A stretch of 64,000 nucleotides of DNA. It comes from Halomonas rhizosphaerae (GTDB lineage Bacteria; Pseudomonadota; Gammaproteobacteria; Pseudomonadales; Halomonadaceae). Positions 14,918 through 23,919 of this stretch are shown here, one piece after another. Location: NCBI RefSeq assembly GCF_030010555.1, contig NZ_JASCQP010000045.1, forward strand, positions 1 to 64,000, written 5' to 3'. The notes beneath the pieces were generated by a model, which saw nothing but the letters and a program-made list of their open reading frames with translations, was not told the origin of the DNA and did no database searches. Within the stretch, counting starts at the first letter, position 1, and each line of letters opens with the position of its first letter. The position numbers and the translations under genes are program-made.

Positions 14918-17900
14918 ATGCAGTTAATCATTCTGTCGCTGCTGTCATTGTTAGTGGCCACATATTTTGGTTATAAATCACCGCTAAAGAATAAGGCAGC
15001 TTTTTTTGGTTCTTTTTTATTTATGGCCTCAATGCTGTTGTATGGTTTTTATTATGTGGCAAATTATTTTACAGGAAGCGGGATTGATGAATCCGTATCT
15101 TTTCACCTGAGTGCTGGGCTTGACGGTGCTGGAGCAGCTGAATATCAAAGTTTGATTTTTTCAACTATTGCGTATGTGTTGATTGTTATAATATTGAGTT
15201 ATTATGTATTTAAAGCGCTAAAAAAGCAGGCCAAAAATCCTAATGGTCATTTCATGCGGTACACCACTACAGTGTTCCTTTTGGTAGCCTCCTTTATCAC
15301 TAATCCAGCGGCACATGATATTTACTATGTGACATCATCTGTATTTTTAGAGGAAGCATATTCGAGCGAAGAAAGTTTTCCTGAAGATTTTATCTCCATA
15401 TCTCCTTCAATTGAAGAGAAGAAGAATATAGTCTATATCTACTTAGAAAGTGTTGAAGCTACATACCTTGATGAAGATTTGTTTCCCAATTTGATGCCTA
15501 ATATCAGGAAGCTCCAACAGTCTGCAACCACGTATACCAACATTCAGAATGTTACACATGCTGGCTGGACAATTGCCGGTATGACTGCCAGTCAATGCGG
15601 ATTTCCTCTTTTTTCCCCTTCTCATGGGAACTCTCTCTCAGGGATGGATCAATTTTTACCTGAGGCTAACTGCATTGGAGATGTGCTTAAAAACAACGGG
15701 TATTATCTTAGTTATATGGGAGGCGCGGACCTAAGCTTTGCTGGAAAAGGGAAATTCTATAAGTCCCACAGCTTTGACAGCGTGCAAGGAAAGAATGAGT
15801 TATCTACGCACTTAAGTGACCGAAAATACATGTCTGGCTGGGGGCTGTATGATGACTCTCTGTTTGCTATGCTTAAAGAAGAGTATTCTCAACTATCAAA
15901 AGACGAAACACCCTTTGGCCTTTTTACGTTGACTCTTGACACCCACCACCCCAAAGGGCATATGCCTAAGTCTTGTAAAAACCTTGAATATAAAGATGGT
16001 AGTAATCCTATCCTGAATTCTGTGCATTGTGCAGATGCATTAGTTAAGGATTTTGTTGACTATATTGAAAAGAACCCAAGTCAAAACGGCACCGTCATAG
16101 TAATCGCATCTGATCATTACGCTATGAAAAATACTGCCTGGGATGATTTAAACAAAGGGGAAAGAAGGAATCTTTTCATGGTCATCGACTCAGCATCAAA
16201 AGAGGAAGGTGTAAATGTCAATAAACCAGGATCAATACTGGATGTTACGCCAACGCTACTCTCCTTTCTTGATACTCCGGTCGATGGGCTAGGGTTTGGT
16301 AGAAACTTAAACTCTGACTCCCTGTCACTGATCGAACAAAAGAGTGATATTAACTCTTACCTCACTGAGCATCAGGGTGTTGTCAAATACCTCTGGAGCT
16401 ACCCGGAGCTAGATGAGGGGATAAAGTACAGCCTGGAGGAAGAGGGATTTCTTTTACTAGGCGACAGGAGTATTTCTATTCCGTCAATCATAAAGTTAGA
16501 TGGTGATGCCAAAGTTGACGAAATTGTTTTTGCTAATTCAGGGAGAAAGAAGCTTAGCGATTATATAGAGGAGATGTCAATAGGACAAGATTTTGTCTGG
16601 GTTGACGATTGCAAAATAATTAATGCGTTTGCATATCCGGGTGAAGCTGGTAGCAAAACAACCGAATTGTGTATCGCTTCTGGGACAACCGGCGCAAGTG
16701 AGATTTCTGCATGGGGCCTCGTTGACGGAACAAGTGTTAATCACTCTGAAATAAAGGATTCGCTGACAAGTAAAAATTTATCTGAAAAATTACATGAAGA
16801 GCGAGTTGGCAATGTATCTAACATTATTAAATACGGTGCTGCGAACCTAGAAACCTTTTCCGTTTCTTCTAGAAGTGACATGGCAGGAAGTGTAGTGGTG
16901 CGGTCTGCTGGTTATGGTACTGGCGCTTCTTTTATCGAACAAAATGGAAGTCGAATACGCTTTGAACGTGGTCTTACTCTTGTTGGATTATCCAACACTC
17001 ATGCGCCGATCAAGCTTAGCTACATAGATTCATATGGTGGCTCAGTGACTGACCAAGATGCTCTTGATTTTTCTGGCGACTTTCACTCCATGATGGAAGA
17101 TCACTCGGAGTCATTCGATACGTTCCTTATCATTGGCCATGATAGTGTTGTTGGCAGTGATACTGAACATTTAAACTCTTCATTCTCGGGAACCAAGCTT
17201 GAGAAATGGAGCGATATCAAGCACCGCCAGCCTTATCTTGCTGTACTGTCAAGTCATGGTGAAACCATAGAACTGCTTGGGGATAGTGAAGATTCTTTGA
17301 CCATAAGAATTAAAGATTTCGCCAAATCTTTTACGTCCGTAGACCAAAGGAACTTGGACAGCATAGAGAGGGTTGCTCACGCTGGCGGCGGGTATGAAGG
17401 GAAAACTTATACGAATTCATTAGAAGCGCTTGAATACAATAAAAATAATTACTCGTTCTTTGAAGTTGACTTTTCGTGGACATCAGACGCAGAGCTCGTT
17501 TGTATTCACGACTGGGACAATAGCTTTGAGCGCTCATTTGGATTTAGTACTGAGTCAGCTGTTACTTTAAATGAGTTTAAGACTTTGGTGGCCGATAAAT
17601 CAGATGTTGAAAAATGTACCCTCTCTTCTCTTGCTTACTGGGTGGAAAAAAATCCAGGAAAAAAAATTGTTACTGATGTAAAAGCAAGAAACGCTAACGC
17701 GCTAAAATTAATTGCTGAACGCTACCCGGATCTCAAGGACAGTTTTGTGCCACAAGTCTATCAGCCGACAGAATATTATATAGCCAGATTGTTAGGTTTT
17801 GATAATGTCATATGGACGCTGTATCGTTTCCGTGGTGACAACGAAGCTGTTATAAGTCATTTGGAAAATATGGATTTGTATGGATTGACCATGCCGCGTG

Positions 17901-18043
17901 GCAAGGTTGACGCTGGCTTGGCTAAGATGGCGTTTGATGAAAGGGGCGTGCGCAGCTACGTCCATACAATAAATAGTGAGGATGAGTACCAGAAGTACTT
18001 GGATCAGGGTGCTTCTGAGATTTATACTGACTGGCTATATTGA
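14918..18043 (+). CDS. membrane phosphoglycerol transferase (MdoB/LtaS-like sulfatase fold) fused to a GDPD domain
   Basis: 1041 residues. Four N-terminal membrane helices (about 2-19, 27-50, 79-100, 115-131) anchor a periplasmic sulfatase-fold domain (168-455). Its motifs are YIYLESVEATY (metal Glu177), GWTIAGMTASQCG (nucleophile Thr218), TLDTHHPKG and ASDHY (Asp399/His400), which most resemble MdoB/OpgB and LtaS-type phosphoglycerol transferases. A stretch of about 340 residues has no recognised domain. The C-terminal part (818-1041) is a glycerophosphodiester phosphodiesterase: H821 (AHAGGG), E849 and D851 (FEVDF), H864 (IHDWD). The fusion could both transfer and hydrolyse glycerophosphate esters at the envelope. 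It is AT-rich, opposite to the late genes, and lies between the tail-fibre assembly gene and FI, where P2 has Z/fun. Probably a lysogenic-conversion gene. Confidence 0.85.
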   Translation: MQLIILSLLSLLVATYFGYKSPLKNKAAFFGSFLFMASMLLYGFYYVANYFTGSGIDESVSFHLSAGLDGAGAAEYQSLIFSTIAYVLIVIILSYYVFKALKKQAKNPNGHFMRYTTTVFLLVASFITNPAAHDIYYVTSSVFLEEAYSSEESFPEDFISISPSIEEKKNIVYIYLESVEATYLDEDLFPNLMPNIRKLQQSATTYTNIQNVTHAGWTIAGMTASQCGFPLFSPSHGNSLSGMDQFLPEANCIGDVLKNNGYYLSYMGGADLSFAGKGKFYKSHSFDSVQGKNELSTHLSDRKYMSGWGLYDDSLFAMLKEEYSQLSKDETPFGLFTLTLDTHHPKGHMPKSCKNLEYKDGSNPILNSVHCADALVKDFVDYIEKNPSQNGTVIVIASDHYAMKNTAWDDLNKGERRNLFMVIDSASKEEGVNVNKPGSILDVTPTLLSFLDTPVDGLGFGRNLNSDSLSLIEQKSDINSYLTEHQGVVKYLWSYPELDEGIKYSLEEEGFLLLGDRSISIPSIIKLDGDAKVDEIVFANSGRKKLSDYIEEMSIGQDFVWVDDCKIINAFAYPGEAGSKTTELCIASGTTGASEISAWGLVDGTSVNHSEIKDSLTSKNLSEKLHEERVGNVSNIIKYGAANLETFSVSSRSDMAGSVVVRSAGYGTGASFIEQNGSRIRFERGLTLVGLSNTHAPIKLSYIDSYGGSVTDQDALDFSGDFHSMMEDHSESFDTFLIIGHDSVVGSDTEHLNSSFSGTKLEKWSDIKHRQPYLAVLSSHGETIELLGDSEDSLTIRIKDFAKSFTSVDQRNLDSIERVAHAGGGYEGKTYTNSLEALEYNKNNYSFFEVDFSWTSDAELVCIHDWDNSFERSFGFSTESAVTLNEFKTLVADKSDVEKCTLSSLAYWVEKNPGKKIVTDVKARNANALKLIAERYPDLKDSFVPQVYQPTEYYIARLLGFDNVIWTLYRFRGDNEAVISHLENMDLYGLTMPRGKVDAGLAKMAFDERGVRSYVHTINSEDEYQKYLDQGASEIYTDWLY

Positions 18044-18250
18044 TGTAAAGACTTTGCGCAATTAGATGTTTTGGGGATATATGTAAAAATTTAATACTTC
18101 GGCTTTGCCGGGGGGGTTGGTTAAGGCTGAGTATGGTCTGTATTTTATCGATCTCATATTCGCTGTCGTGGCGATGAAGGCGTAATCGACCAGGCGTCAG
18201 TATGGTAGGTCGTTACTAGTTTTCTAGTAAGTTCAGTCTGACTGCAAGTT

Positions 18251-18275
18251 ATAAAGGCCCCATAGCCTGGGGCCT
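18251..18275 (-). terminator. rho-independent terminator after the fibre operon
   Basis: A 7-bp stem AGGCCCC/GGGGCCT (18255-18261 with 18269-18275) is followed on the minus strand by TTTAT. It lies 15 bases after the tail-fibre assembly gene stop and ends the V-W-J-I-H-G transcript. The 200 bases between it and the cargo gene stop (18043) show no gene. Confidence 0.75.
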
Positions 18276-18289
18276 GATTTATGTAATCT

Positions 18290-18871
18290 TTACCATACCA
18301 CCGTCTCGATCCCCTCCCTCTCCTCAGCCTCGAGCGCGGACTTGATGGCGTCCTTGCGCTGCCAGGACTGGTCGTAGATGGCCTTCACGTGAGCTAGGGC
18401 GGCGTTGGTCATCTCGATAGCCTTGGTTGGGGTGATGGCGTAGGTGGTGTTCGAGGCAGCGCGGAACTCGATGACCGGGTCAGCGACGCCGGCGTCGCGC
18501 AGATCCCGCGCCTCGATAGCGATTCCCAGAAGGTTGGACTTGTCCTCTGGACGCGTCTGGACCACGTCCTCGCTGCCGTCGTGGAAGGTGAACGGCATAC
18601 CGGCGGCGAAGGCCGCATCGCGGGCGGTGTCGATCTCGCGGCGCTGGCGGGCTGCGAGGGTTTCGAGATCTATCGGTGGGATCGTCATCCAAGCCGGGCG
18701 GCCGTTCTCGTTTGCGCCGCGTCGCATTCCGGCTGGCGGGCTACCTTTGCCATAGGTTTCGTATTCCTCAGCCGTAGCCTTGATGGCATCACTAGGCCAC
18801 GTGCCGGCTCTCTGATACTCGGCTATTAGCTTGGAGGAATAAAAAGCGTTTTGTGTTGCGCTGTAATGCAT
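18290..18871 (-). CDS. phage tail fibre assembly protein (DUF4376-type)
   Basis: 193 residues. The N-terminus has the MHYSATQNAFYSSKL pattern of Mu/P2-type fibre assembly proteins, and the C-terminal half (from about 100) is a DUF4376-like helical region (ITPTKAIEMTNAALAHVKAIYD). It corresponds to P2 gpG and follows the fibre gene by one base. Acts as chaperone of the tail fibre. GC is slightly lower than in the other late genes, as is common for host-range modules. Confidence 0.85.
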   Translation of the reverse strand: MHYSATQNAFYSSKLIAEYQRAGTWPSDAIKATAEEYETYGKGSPPAGMRRGANENGRPAWMTIPPIDLETLAARQRREIDTARDAAFAAGMPFTFHDGSEDVVQTRPEDKSNLLGIAIEARDLRDAGVADPVIEFRAASNTTYAITPTKAIEMTNAALAHVKAIYDQSWQRKDAIKSALEAEEREGIETVVW

Positions 18872-18872
18872 A

Positions 18873-19898
18873 TCAGTATCCTATTACGATCACGTTAAAA
18901 TTAATGCCGGAACTGTTCGGCCCATAGGTATAGATGTCCACAGATGTCGCAGACTGCGTGCCATCATTGAAAAAAACGTGTTCCGTTTGAGCAGCGTTGT
19001 TATTTGAGCTATCCAGGATCGACAAATAGCCTGACAACATCCCCGTCGGAAACGCAATCGGGAAGTTGAAAGTGGTGTTTTGGGCATCTCCTAGTGCGCT
19101 AAGCCTGGCCCACTGAAAGATCAGGCCTCCCATCCAGCTGGGTAGCGCGATATAGCCTGTGGTGCCAAAAGAATAATCTACGCCCCACCTCAGCTTCTTC
19201 GGCGTGACCGCAGTGGTGTCGTCATCTCCCGCATCGACCTGCGCCTGAGTTGCAACTTTTAGAAGCCCCATGACACTTTCCGTGGCCTGCTTGACCCATG
19301 CCTTGAGCTTTTTCGCCGTGATGAACTTGCCGTCATCGATGCCGGCGTCGGTTTCTGCCTGGGTGGCGATACGGGCCATGCCCTGGGCGGCCTCGGTGGC
19401 GGCCGGGTGGTTGCGGCTGGCCTCGTGTTCGTCGCGCTCGGTGTCGACGTAGTCGCGGGTGGCGAGCACCACGTTGGGGTCGACCTTGAGGGTCACCGCG
19501 GCGGTGTCACTGACCTCAAGCACGAAGCGCACGGTCTGGGTGCGCGAGCTGCCCTCGGCGAGCACCGGCTTGTAGGTTTCGGGGTAGTTGCCGACGCCGA
19601 TCAGGTCGCCGTCGACGTCGAAAATACCGATCTCGCGGATCGTCCAGCCGCCGACGTCGGGCGGCAGCACCTGCTCGACGACGATCCAGCTGGGGTTGTC
19701 GGGGTCGGTGGTGCTGGTGTTGATCGGCGCGCGGCGCACTTCATTGATCAGGGCCGTGGCGCCGCTGTCGGGCGTGGGCAGGCTGCCCCCGCCATCGCCG
19801 ACGGCGAGCTCGGTGATCTCGATGGTCTGCCCCAGGGCGACGGCGTTGGCCAGCTTGGCCTGACCGACGTCGGTGAGCAGGGTGTAGAACTGGGCCAT
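18873..19898 (-). CDS. H: phage tail fibre protein (gpH-like, short)
   Basis: 341 residues; P2 gpH is about 670. The N-terminal 150 residues (MAQFYTLLTDVGQAKLANAV...) are the conserved DUF3751 baseplate-attachment domain. Short repeats of the form TQAETDAGIDDGKFITAKKL / TQAQVDAGDDDTTAVTPKKL (about 185-235) form the shaft, and a glycine/asparagine-rich tip ends the protein. The GC drop from about 19260 downwards suggests the receptor-binding tip was exchanged. Confidence 0.9.
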   Translation of the reverse strand: MAQFYTLLTDVGQAKLANAVALGQTIEITELAVGDGGGSLPTPDSGATALINEVRRAPINTSTTDPDNPSWIVVEQVLPPDVGGWTIREIGIFDVDGDLIGVGNYPETYKPVLAEGSSRTQTVRFVLEVSDTAAVTLKVDPNVVLATRDYVDTERDEHEASRNHPAATEAAQGMARIATQAETDAGIDDGKFITAKKLKAWVKQATESVMGLLKVATQAQVDAGDDDTTAVTPKKLRWGVDYSFGTTGYIALPSWMGGLIFQWARLSALGDAQNTTFNFPIAFPTGMLSGYLSILDSSNNNAAQTEHVFFNDGTQSATSVDIYTYGPNSSGINFNVIVIGY

Positions 19899-19931
19899 GT
19901 GGGTCTCCTGTTGTGTGACGATCCGGGTCGA

Positions 19932-20570
19932 TCAGGGCTGCGGGTAGACGGTGGCGGTGTCGACGCTGTCGGTGGCTGCGCCCAGGTAGAACAGGCCGGT
20001 CACCTGGGTCTCGGCGGCGACGAAGGGAAAGACGGCGGTGACGTCGCCGTCGTACATGGCGCTGCCGAGGTAGACGACGCCCTTGCTCTCCCCGGCGAGA
20101 TCCAGGGCGGTGATGTGCCGGGTAAGCGGCTTGGCATCTTCGATCAGGCGCTCGAGCTCGGTGTACATGGCATCGGTGATGCCGGTGTCGAGCACGCCGA
20201 TCTTGAGCGCGAAGGTTCCTGGCGTCCCCAGGGGGTCGGTCTGCCACCACTCGATGACCTCGAGCAGGTAGCCGAGCGGCTCGACCACGCGGCGCAGTGC
20301 GCTGATCGTGCCCTTCTTGCGGTGGATGTAGAACGCGGTGGCGATGACGTCGCGCTTGGCTGCCTCGGACCAGTTCGGGTCCCAGCGATCGACGCTGAAG
20401 GCCCAGGCGAGATAGGGCAGCAGCCGCGGCGGGCAGGTGGCCGGGTTCCATAGTTGGCGCAGCGGTACCGGGATGCGCTGGATCTCGGCCAGGGCCTCCG
20501 CGGCGGCGCGCTCCAGGGGCGTGCCGTTGGGCGGCAACAGGCTTCGGCGTGACTTGGCGGCGTCAGGCAT
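19932..20570 (-). CDS. I: phage baseplate protein gpI
   Basis: 212 residues, P2 gpI / tail_P2_I family. It joins the baseplate wedge to the fibre. Conserved stretch LLPYLAWAFSVDRWDPNWSE. The start overlaps the end of J by 8 bases, indicating coupled translation. Confidence 0.93.
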   Translation of the reverse strand: MPDAAKSRRSLLPPNGTPLERAAAEALAEIQRIPVPLRQLWNPATCPPRLLPYLAWAFSVDRWDPNWSEAAKRDVIATAFYIHRKKGTISALRRVVEPLGYLLEVIEWWQTDPLGTPGTFALKIGVLDTGITDAMYTELERLIEDAKPLTRHITALDLAGESKGVVYLGSAMYDGDVTAVFPFVAAETQVTGLFYLGAATDSVDTATVYPQP

Positions 20571-21474
20571 CGCTGCCTCCGATCACCACGGTGGTGCCGG
20601 TGCAGTGGGCGGCCTGGGTGTCATCGAGCACCACGTCGGCGGCCGGCGCAGCGAGTTCCACCCGCTGGACGCCCTCGACGTGCAGGGCGGCATGGATGGC
20701 CGAGATACGGATGTCGCGGCCCAGGCGGCGCTGCTCGGTGATGTAGGTGGCGAGCGCGGCCTCGGCGGCCTCGAGGATGGGCTCCTGCTCGGGCCCCGGG
20801 TAGACGTAGAGCGTGGCATCGACGGTGTAGTCGGTAATGTCGGCGGACTGCACGGTGAGGCGGTCGCCCACCGGGCGGATGTCCTCGGCAGAGAGGGCGG
20901 CGTCGACGGTATCGATGAGGTCCTGGCTGGCGGTGCCGTCGCCCTCGGTGCTGAGCAGGGTGACCAGGGCCTCGGCCGGGTTTGGGCTGATGGCGGTGGC
21001 GTCGGCCACGCGGCCGTCGGCGCTCATGGCGTGGAACACATAGGCACCGCGAGGGCCGGCAACGCTGAGCCCCTCCCAGGCCTGCTGGGCGCGCAAGCGA
21101 AGGTCCTCGTCACTCTCGTAGGTCGGCGGTACCGGCGGGGTGGCATCGGGGTCGCCCGCATCGATCAGCAGGCGCTCGACCTCGAAGCTGGCCACCAGCT
21201 GGTCGAGGTCATCGCCGCGCGAGTAGGCGAGCATCACGGCCTTCGCCGCCTCGTTGACGCGCTGCCGCCAGACGAGCTCGCGGTAGGCGTTCTCCTGAAG
21301 GAGCTTGGTGAGCGGCTCGCTCTCGTGCTCGAGGGTGGCCTCGACCCCGGTGCGCTGGCTGGCCGGGACGAGATCGAGCAGCGCCTGGCGGCGCTCGGCG
21401 AGGATCGTCTCGTAGTCGAGTTGTTCGACAACCGTTGGCGCGGGGAGCTGCGAAAGGTTGATGGTGCTGCTCAT
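20563..21474 (-). CDS. J: phage baseplate wedge protein gpJ
   Basis: 303 residues, the same size as P2 gpJ (302), Baseplate_J family (T4 gp6-like wedge). The start MSSTINLSQLP at 21474 overlaps the W stop by 4 bases. The frame is open for another 440 bases upstream, but that part overlaps W and V and is not used. Confidence 0.94.
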   Translation of the reverse strand: MSSTINLSQLPAPTVVEQLDYETILAERRQALLDLVPASQRTGVEATLEHESEPLTKLLQENAYRELVWRQRVNEAAKAVMLAYSRGDDLDQLVASFEVERLLIDAGDPDATPPVPPTYESDEDLRLRAQQAWEGLSVAGPRGAYVFHAMSADGRVADATAISPNPAEALVTLLSTEGDGTASQDLIDTVDAALSAEDIRPVGDRLTVQSADITDYTVDATLYVYPGPEQEPILEAAEAALATYITEQRRLGRDIRISAIHAALHVEGVQRVELAAPAADVVLDDTQAAHCTGTTVVIGGSDA

Positions 21475-21809
21475 GTAACAGGCACCTCCAGGCGGATGGG
21501 CTGGCCAGCGGTGGTCTGGCCTTCCACCTCGATGACGGCGTGGCCGGGGCGGATACTGCTGACTGCGCGACGGATGGCGGTTACGCGCAGGCGTGGCTCC
21601 CAGCGGATCAGTGCCATGGCGGTGGCGGCGTAGACCTGCAGCAGGGTGGCGTCGTTGAGGGGCCGGTCGATCAGCTCGGGGAGCAGGCTGCCGTAGTCGC
21701 GACGCATGACGCGCGAACCGATGGGTGTGGCGAGGATGTCGCTCACGCTCTGGCGGATATGCTCGACACCCTCCAGGGCGCGGCCGGTGGTGGCGTTCAT
21801 GCCGGTCAT
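21471..21809 (-). CDS. W: phage baseplate wedge protein gpW
   Basis: 112 residues, gpW/gp25 family: a lysozyme-like wedge protein that nucleates the sheath. Conserved GSRVMRRDYGSLLPELID near residue 30. Its ATG overlaps the V stop (ATGA, 21806-21809), which fixes the start. Confidence 0.94.
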   Translation of the reverse strand: MTGMNATTGRALEGVEHIRQSVSDILATPIGSRVMRRDYGSLLPELIDRPLNDATLLQVYAATAMALIRWEPRLRVTAIRRAVSSIRPGHAVIEVEGQTTAGQPIRLEVPVT

Positions 21810-22417
21810 AGTGGCGTCCCGGTGTTTTGCTGGCTGTCGCCGTCGCTGTCGTTGCCCTGCGGGTGCTGGTGACTGTCGCCGATGTCGGTGCCGTTGTGGG
21901 TGACGCTGCCGCCATTGATGGCGAGCGTGCCGTTGATCACGGTGTCGGCGTTGAGCGTGGCGCCGCCGCCGGCGGTGGCGGTGAGAGCGGCCGGGGTGTC
22001 GACGGTGACGTCGCCCTGGGCGGTGAGCGTGGCCGAGCCGGGCAGGGTGGCCTGCAGGTGGCTGGCGGCGTGGTTGTACTCGATGACTGCGCCGTCGGGC
22101 ATCACGGCGTGCCACTTGTCGGCGCTGTCGCTTGGCGCGGGGTGCTGGGTGCGGTAGAGGCCGGCGAGCACCACGGCGCTGGCCATATCCCCACCGGGGG
22201 CGAACACCACCACCTGCTCGCCCTCGGTGGGCGGGTTCCAGGTGCGGGTGGTGCCGGCGCGCTTCTCGAGCCAGGGCAGCCAGGCGGTGGTGATCTCGCC
22301 GGTGGCGACGCGCACCCGGGCGCGGGCGTGATCCACCTCGGCGACGGTGCCGAGGCGGACCAGGTTGTGAATCAAGCGCAGCAGCTCGGCGGCGCTATGC
22401 AGGGGGCGTTGGCTCAT
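21806..22417 (-). CDS. V: phage membrane-puncturing tail spike gpV
   Basis: 203 residues, P2 gpV family. An N-terminal OB fold is followed by a beta-helix (repeats such as DVTVDTPAALTATAGGG) and a C-terminal apex with HxH (DSHQHPQG), the iron-binding tip motif of P2 V and Mu spikes. First gene of the V-W-J-I-H-G transcript, with a late-activator dyad centred 56 bases upstream. Confidence 0.94.
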   Translation of the reverse strand: MSQRPLHSAAELLRLIHNLVRLGTVAEVDHARARVRVATGEITTAWLPWLEKRAGTTRTWNPPTEGEQVVVFAPGGDMASAVVLAGLYRTQHPAPSDSADKWHAVMPDGAVIEYNHAASHLQATLPGSATLTAQGDVTVDTPAALTATAGGGATLNADTVINGTLAINGGSVTHNGTDIGDSHQHPQGNDSDGDSQQNTGTPL

Positions 22418-22461
22418 GGCGCCATCGTTGCCCCTGGACGGGGCTGGCTCTAGCCGGGGGC

Positions 22462-22484
22462 GTTGTGGATCGGGGCGCTACAAC
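22462..22484 (-). promoter_or_regulatory. putative late-activator site upstream of V (GTTGT-N13-ACAAC)
   Basis: A dyad with the same arms and spacing as the sites before FI and between O and P. On the V strand GTTGTAGCG is followed by CGATCCACAACGC and a CTAGAGCC block, nearly identical to the P-side copy. The centre is 56 bases from the V start, the same distance as for P. It matches the place of P2 promoter P_V. Confidence 0.75.
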
Positions 22485-22503
22485 GTGCCGCGGCCTCGGG
22501 CGG

Positions 22504-22962
22504 CTAGAGGGCGCCGCCGATTCTCTCGAGGATCATGTCGCGCACCACGGCGCGGTCGGCGTCGCTGTAGCCGAGCAGGCGGCGCTCGGGGTAGTCGTGC
22601 CAGGGGCCGTTGCGGTCGACGTTGTCGCGCAGGCCGTACTGGTGCACCCGGGCAATGCGGGCCACGCGTCCGGCGAAGCCGACGGTGGCGGCGTCGGCCT
22701 GGCCGCGCCCCTTGAGGAACTTGGCCTGGCGGATCTTGGCGAACATCACGCCGTGGCGGATGGCGCCGGCCTGCTCGCGGGCCTGGGGCTTGCGCGGCTC
22801 GAACGGCGAGCCGTCGGGGTTCTCCTGGCGCTTGATGCGCGCGGCCTGGCGCTTGCGCAGCACGCGGGCGATGTCGCGGGCCAGCTTGCGGCGCTCGCCG
22901 GGCTCCAGGCGCTCGATCAGCGGGCCGATCCAGTCCTCGAGGGCGTCGAGATCGTCGGTCAC
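22504..22962 (-). CDS. S: phage tail completion protein gpS
   Basis: 152 residues, P2 gpS / phage_tail_S (virion morphogenesis) family. The GTG at 22962 (VTDDLDALEDW) lies one base after the R stop; the longer open frame upstream overlaps R. Basic C-terminal part (YPERRLLGYSDADRAVVRDM) is conserved. Last gene of the O-to-S transcript. Confidence 0.9.
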   Translation of the reverse strand: MTDDLDALEDWIGPLIERLEPGERRKLARDIARVLRKRQAARIKRQENPDGSPFEPRKPQAREQAGAIRHGVMFAKIRQAKFLKGRGQADAATVGFAGRVARIARVHQYGLRDNVDRNGPWHDYPERRLLGYSDADRAVVRDMILERIGGAL

Positions 22963-22963
22963 G

Positions 22964-23446
22964 TTATTGCTCCCACTCGGCGACCAGGTCGTACTCCTCG
23001 CTGTCGTCGACGTCGCGGATATAGAGCTGCCAGTTGCCGGCGGCACAGGGGTCGATCTCGAACTCGGGCTGGCGGTGGTCGACGTGGATGGTGCCGGCGT
23101 CGCAGTCGACGAGGGCGACCACGCGCTCGGTGAGGGTGACGTCGATGGCCAGATCCCAGCGCTGATTGTCGAGCAGCTCGGCCTGGAAGCTGACGGCCTC
23201 CTCGGGCACCAGGTCGGGCTGGTAGCGGGACAGCCACTGCAGCAGCGGGATGATCACGGTGTCGAGCTCGCCGGCGTGGTCGGTGAGCACGACGCGCACC
23301 GGCACCCGGTACTGGTGCGAGAGGTGGGCACCGCAGTGGAACTCGATGCTGCCGTCCTCGATGAAGGTGAGCAGGCGGTCGGGGTTGCGCTTGAGGCCGG
23401 GAATGCGCTCGAGCAGGTAGGCGCGCAGCGAGTGGAGCTTCTTCAT
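22964..23446 (-). CDS. R: phage tail completion protein gpR
   Basis: 160 residues, P2 gpR family (MKKLHSLRAYLLERIP). It is needed to finish the tail for head joining. The start overlaps the holin stop by 4 bases; S follows after one base. Confidence 0.92.
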   Translation of the reverse strand: MKKLHSLRAYLLERIPGLKRNPDRLLTFIEDGSIEFHCGAHLSHQYRVPVRVVLTDHAGELDTVIIPLLQWLSRYQPDLVPEEAVSFQAELLDNQRWDLAIDVTLTERVVALVDCDAGTIHVDHRQPEFEIDPCAAGNWQLYIRDVDDSEEYDLVAEWEQ

Positions 23447-23880
23447 CGGGTGTCGACCTCCTTCAGGAAGCCGCCGCGCTTGCCCTTGAGGGTGCCGGCG
23501 ATCTTCTCGCCGCTACGTCCGGCGATATAGCCGCCCACGCCCAGGGTCATCAGGTTCCACAGCGGCTCGGGTAGCTCGAGGTGCAGGCCGATTCCGAACA
23601 TGGCGCCGAGGTAGGGGGCGAGCAGGTAGTTGTTGGCGACGATGGCGACGATGACCAGCATCAGGATCGGGCGCCAGTTGCGCTGCAGCCAGCTCTCGCC
23701 GGTGGCCTCGGCGAGCACCACCTTCATGCGCGCCTTTAGGCCGGCATCCTGCTGGTCGATCAGGCGGCGCTGCAGCTCGGCCTTGAGCTGGGCGGCCTGG
23801 TCCTTGTCGGTAACGGCCTGGTCGATGACCTCCATCACCGGACCGGCGACGGTGCCGAGCACCTGGCGGATAAGGTTCAT
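23443..23880 (-). CDS. phage holin, 3-TM type (PF11351-like)
   Basis: 145 residues. A charged N-terminal helix is followed by hydrophobic segments at about 70-87 (PILMLVIVAIVANNYLLAP), 90-100 and 108-120, then a basic tail (GTLKGKRGGFLK). This fits the 3TM holin family of Pseudomonas/Halomonas phages, not P2 gpY. It forms the lysis hole that releases or activates the muramidase encoded upstream. Confidence 0.8.
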   Translation of the reverse strand: MNLIRQVLGTVAGPVMEVIDQAVTDKDQAAQLKAELQRRLIDQQDAGLKARMKVVLAEATGESWLQRNWRPILMLVIVAIVANNYLLAPYLGAMFGIGLHLELPEPLWNLMTLGVGGYIAGRSGEKIAGTLKGKRGGFLKEVDTR

Positions 23881-23919
23881 GCGGTCTCTCCTTATGGTTC
23901 CCGATGCCGAACCGGCCTT

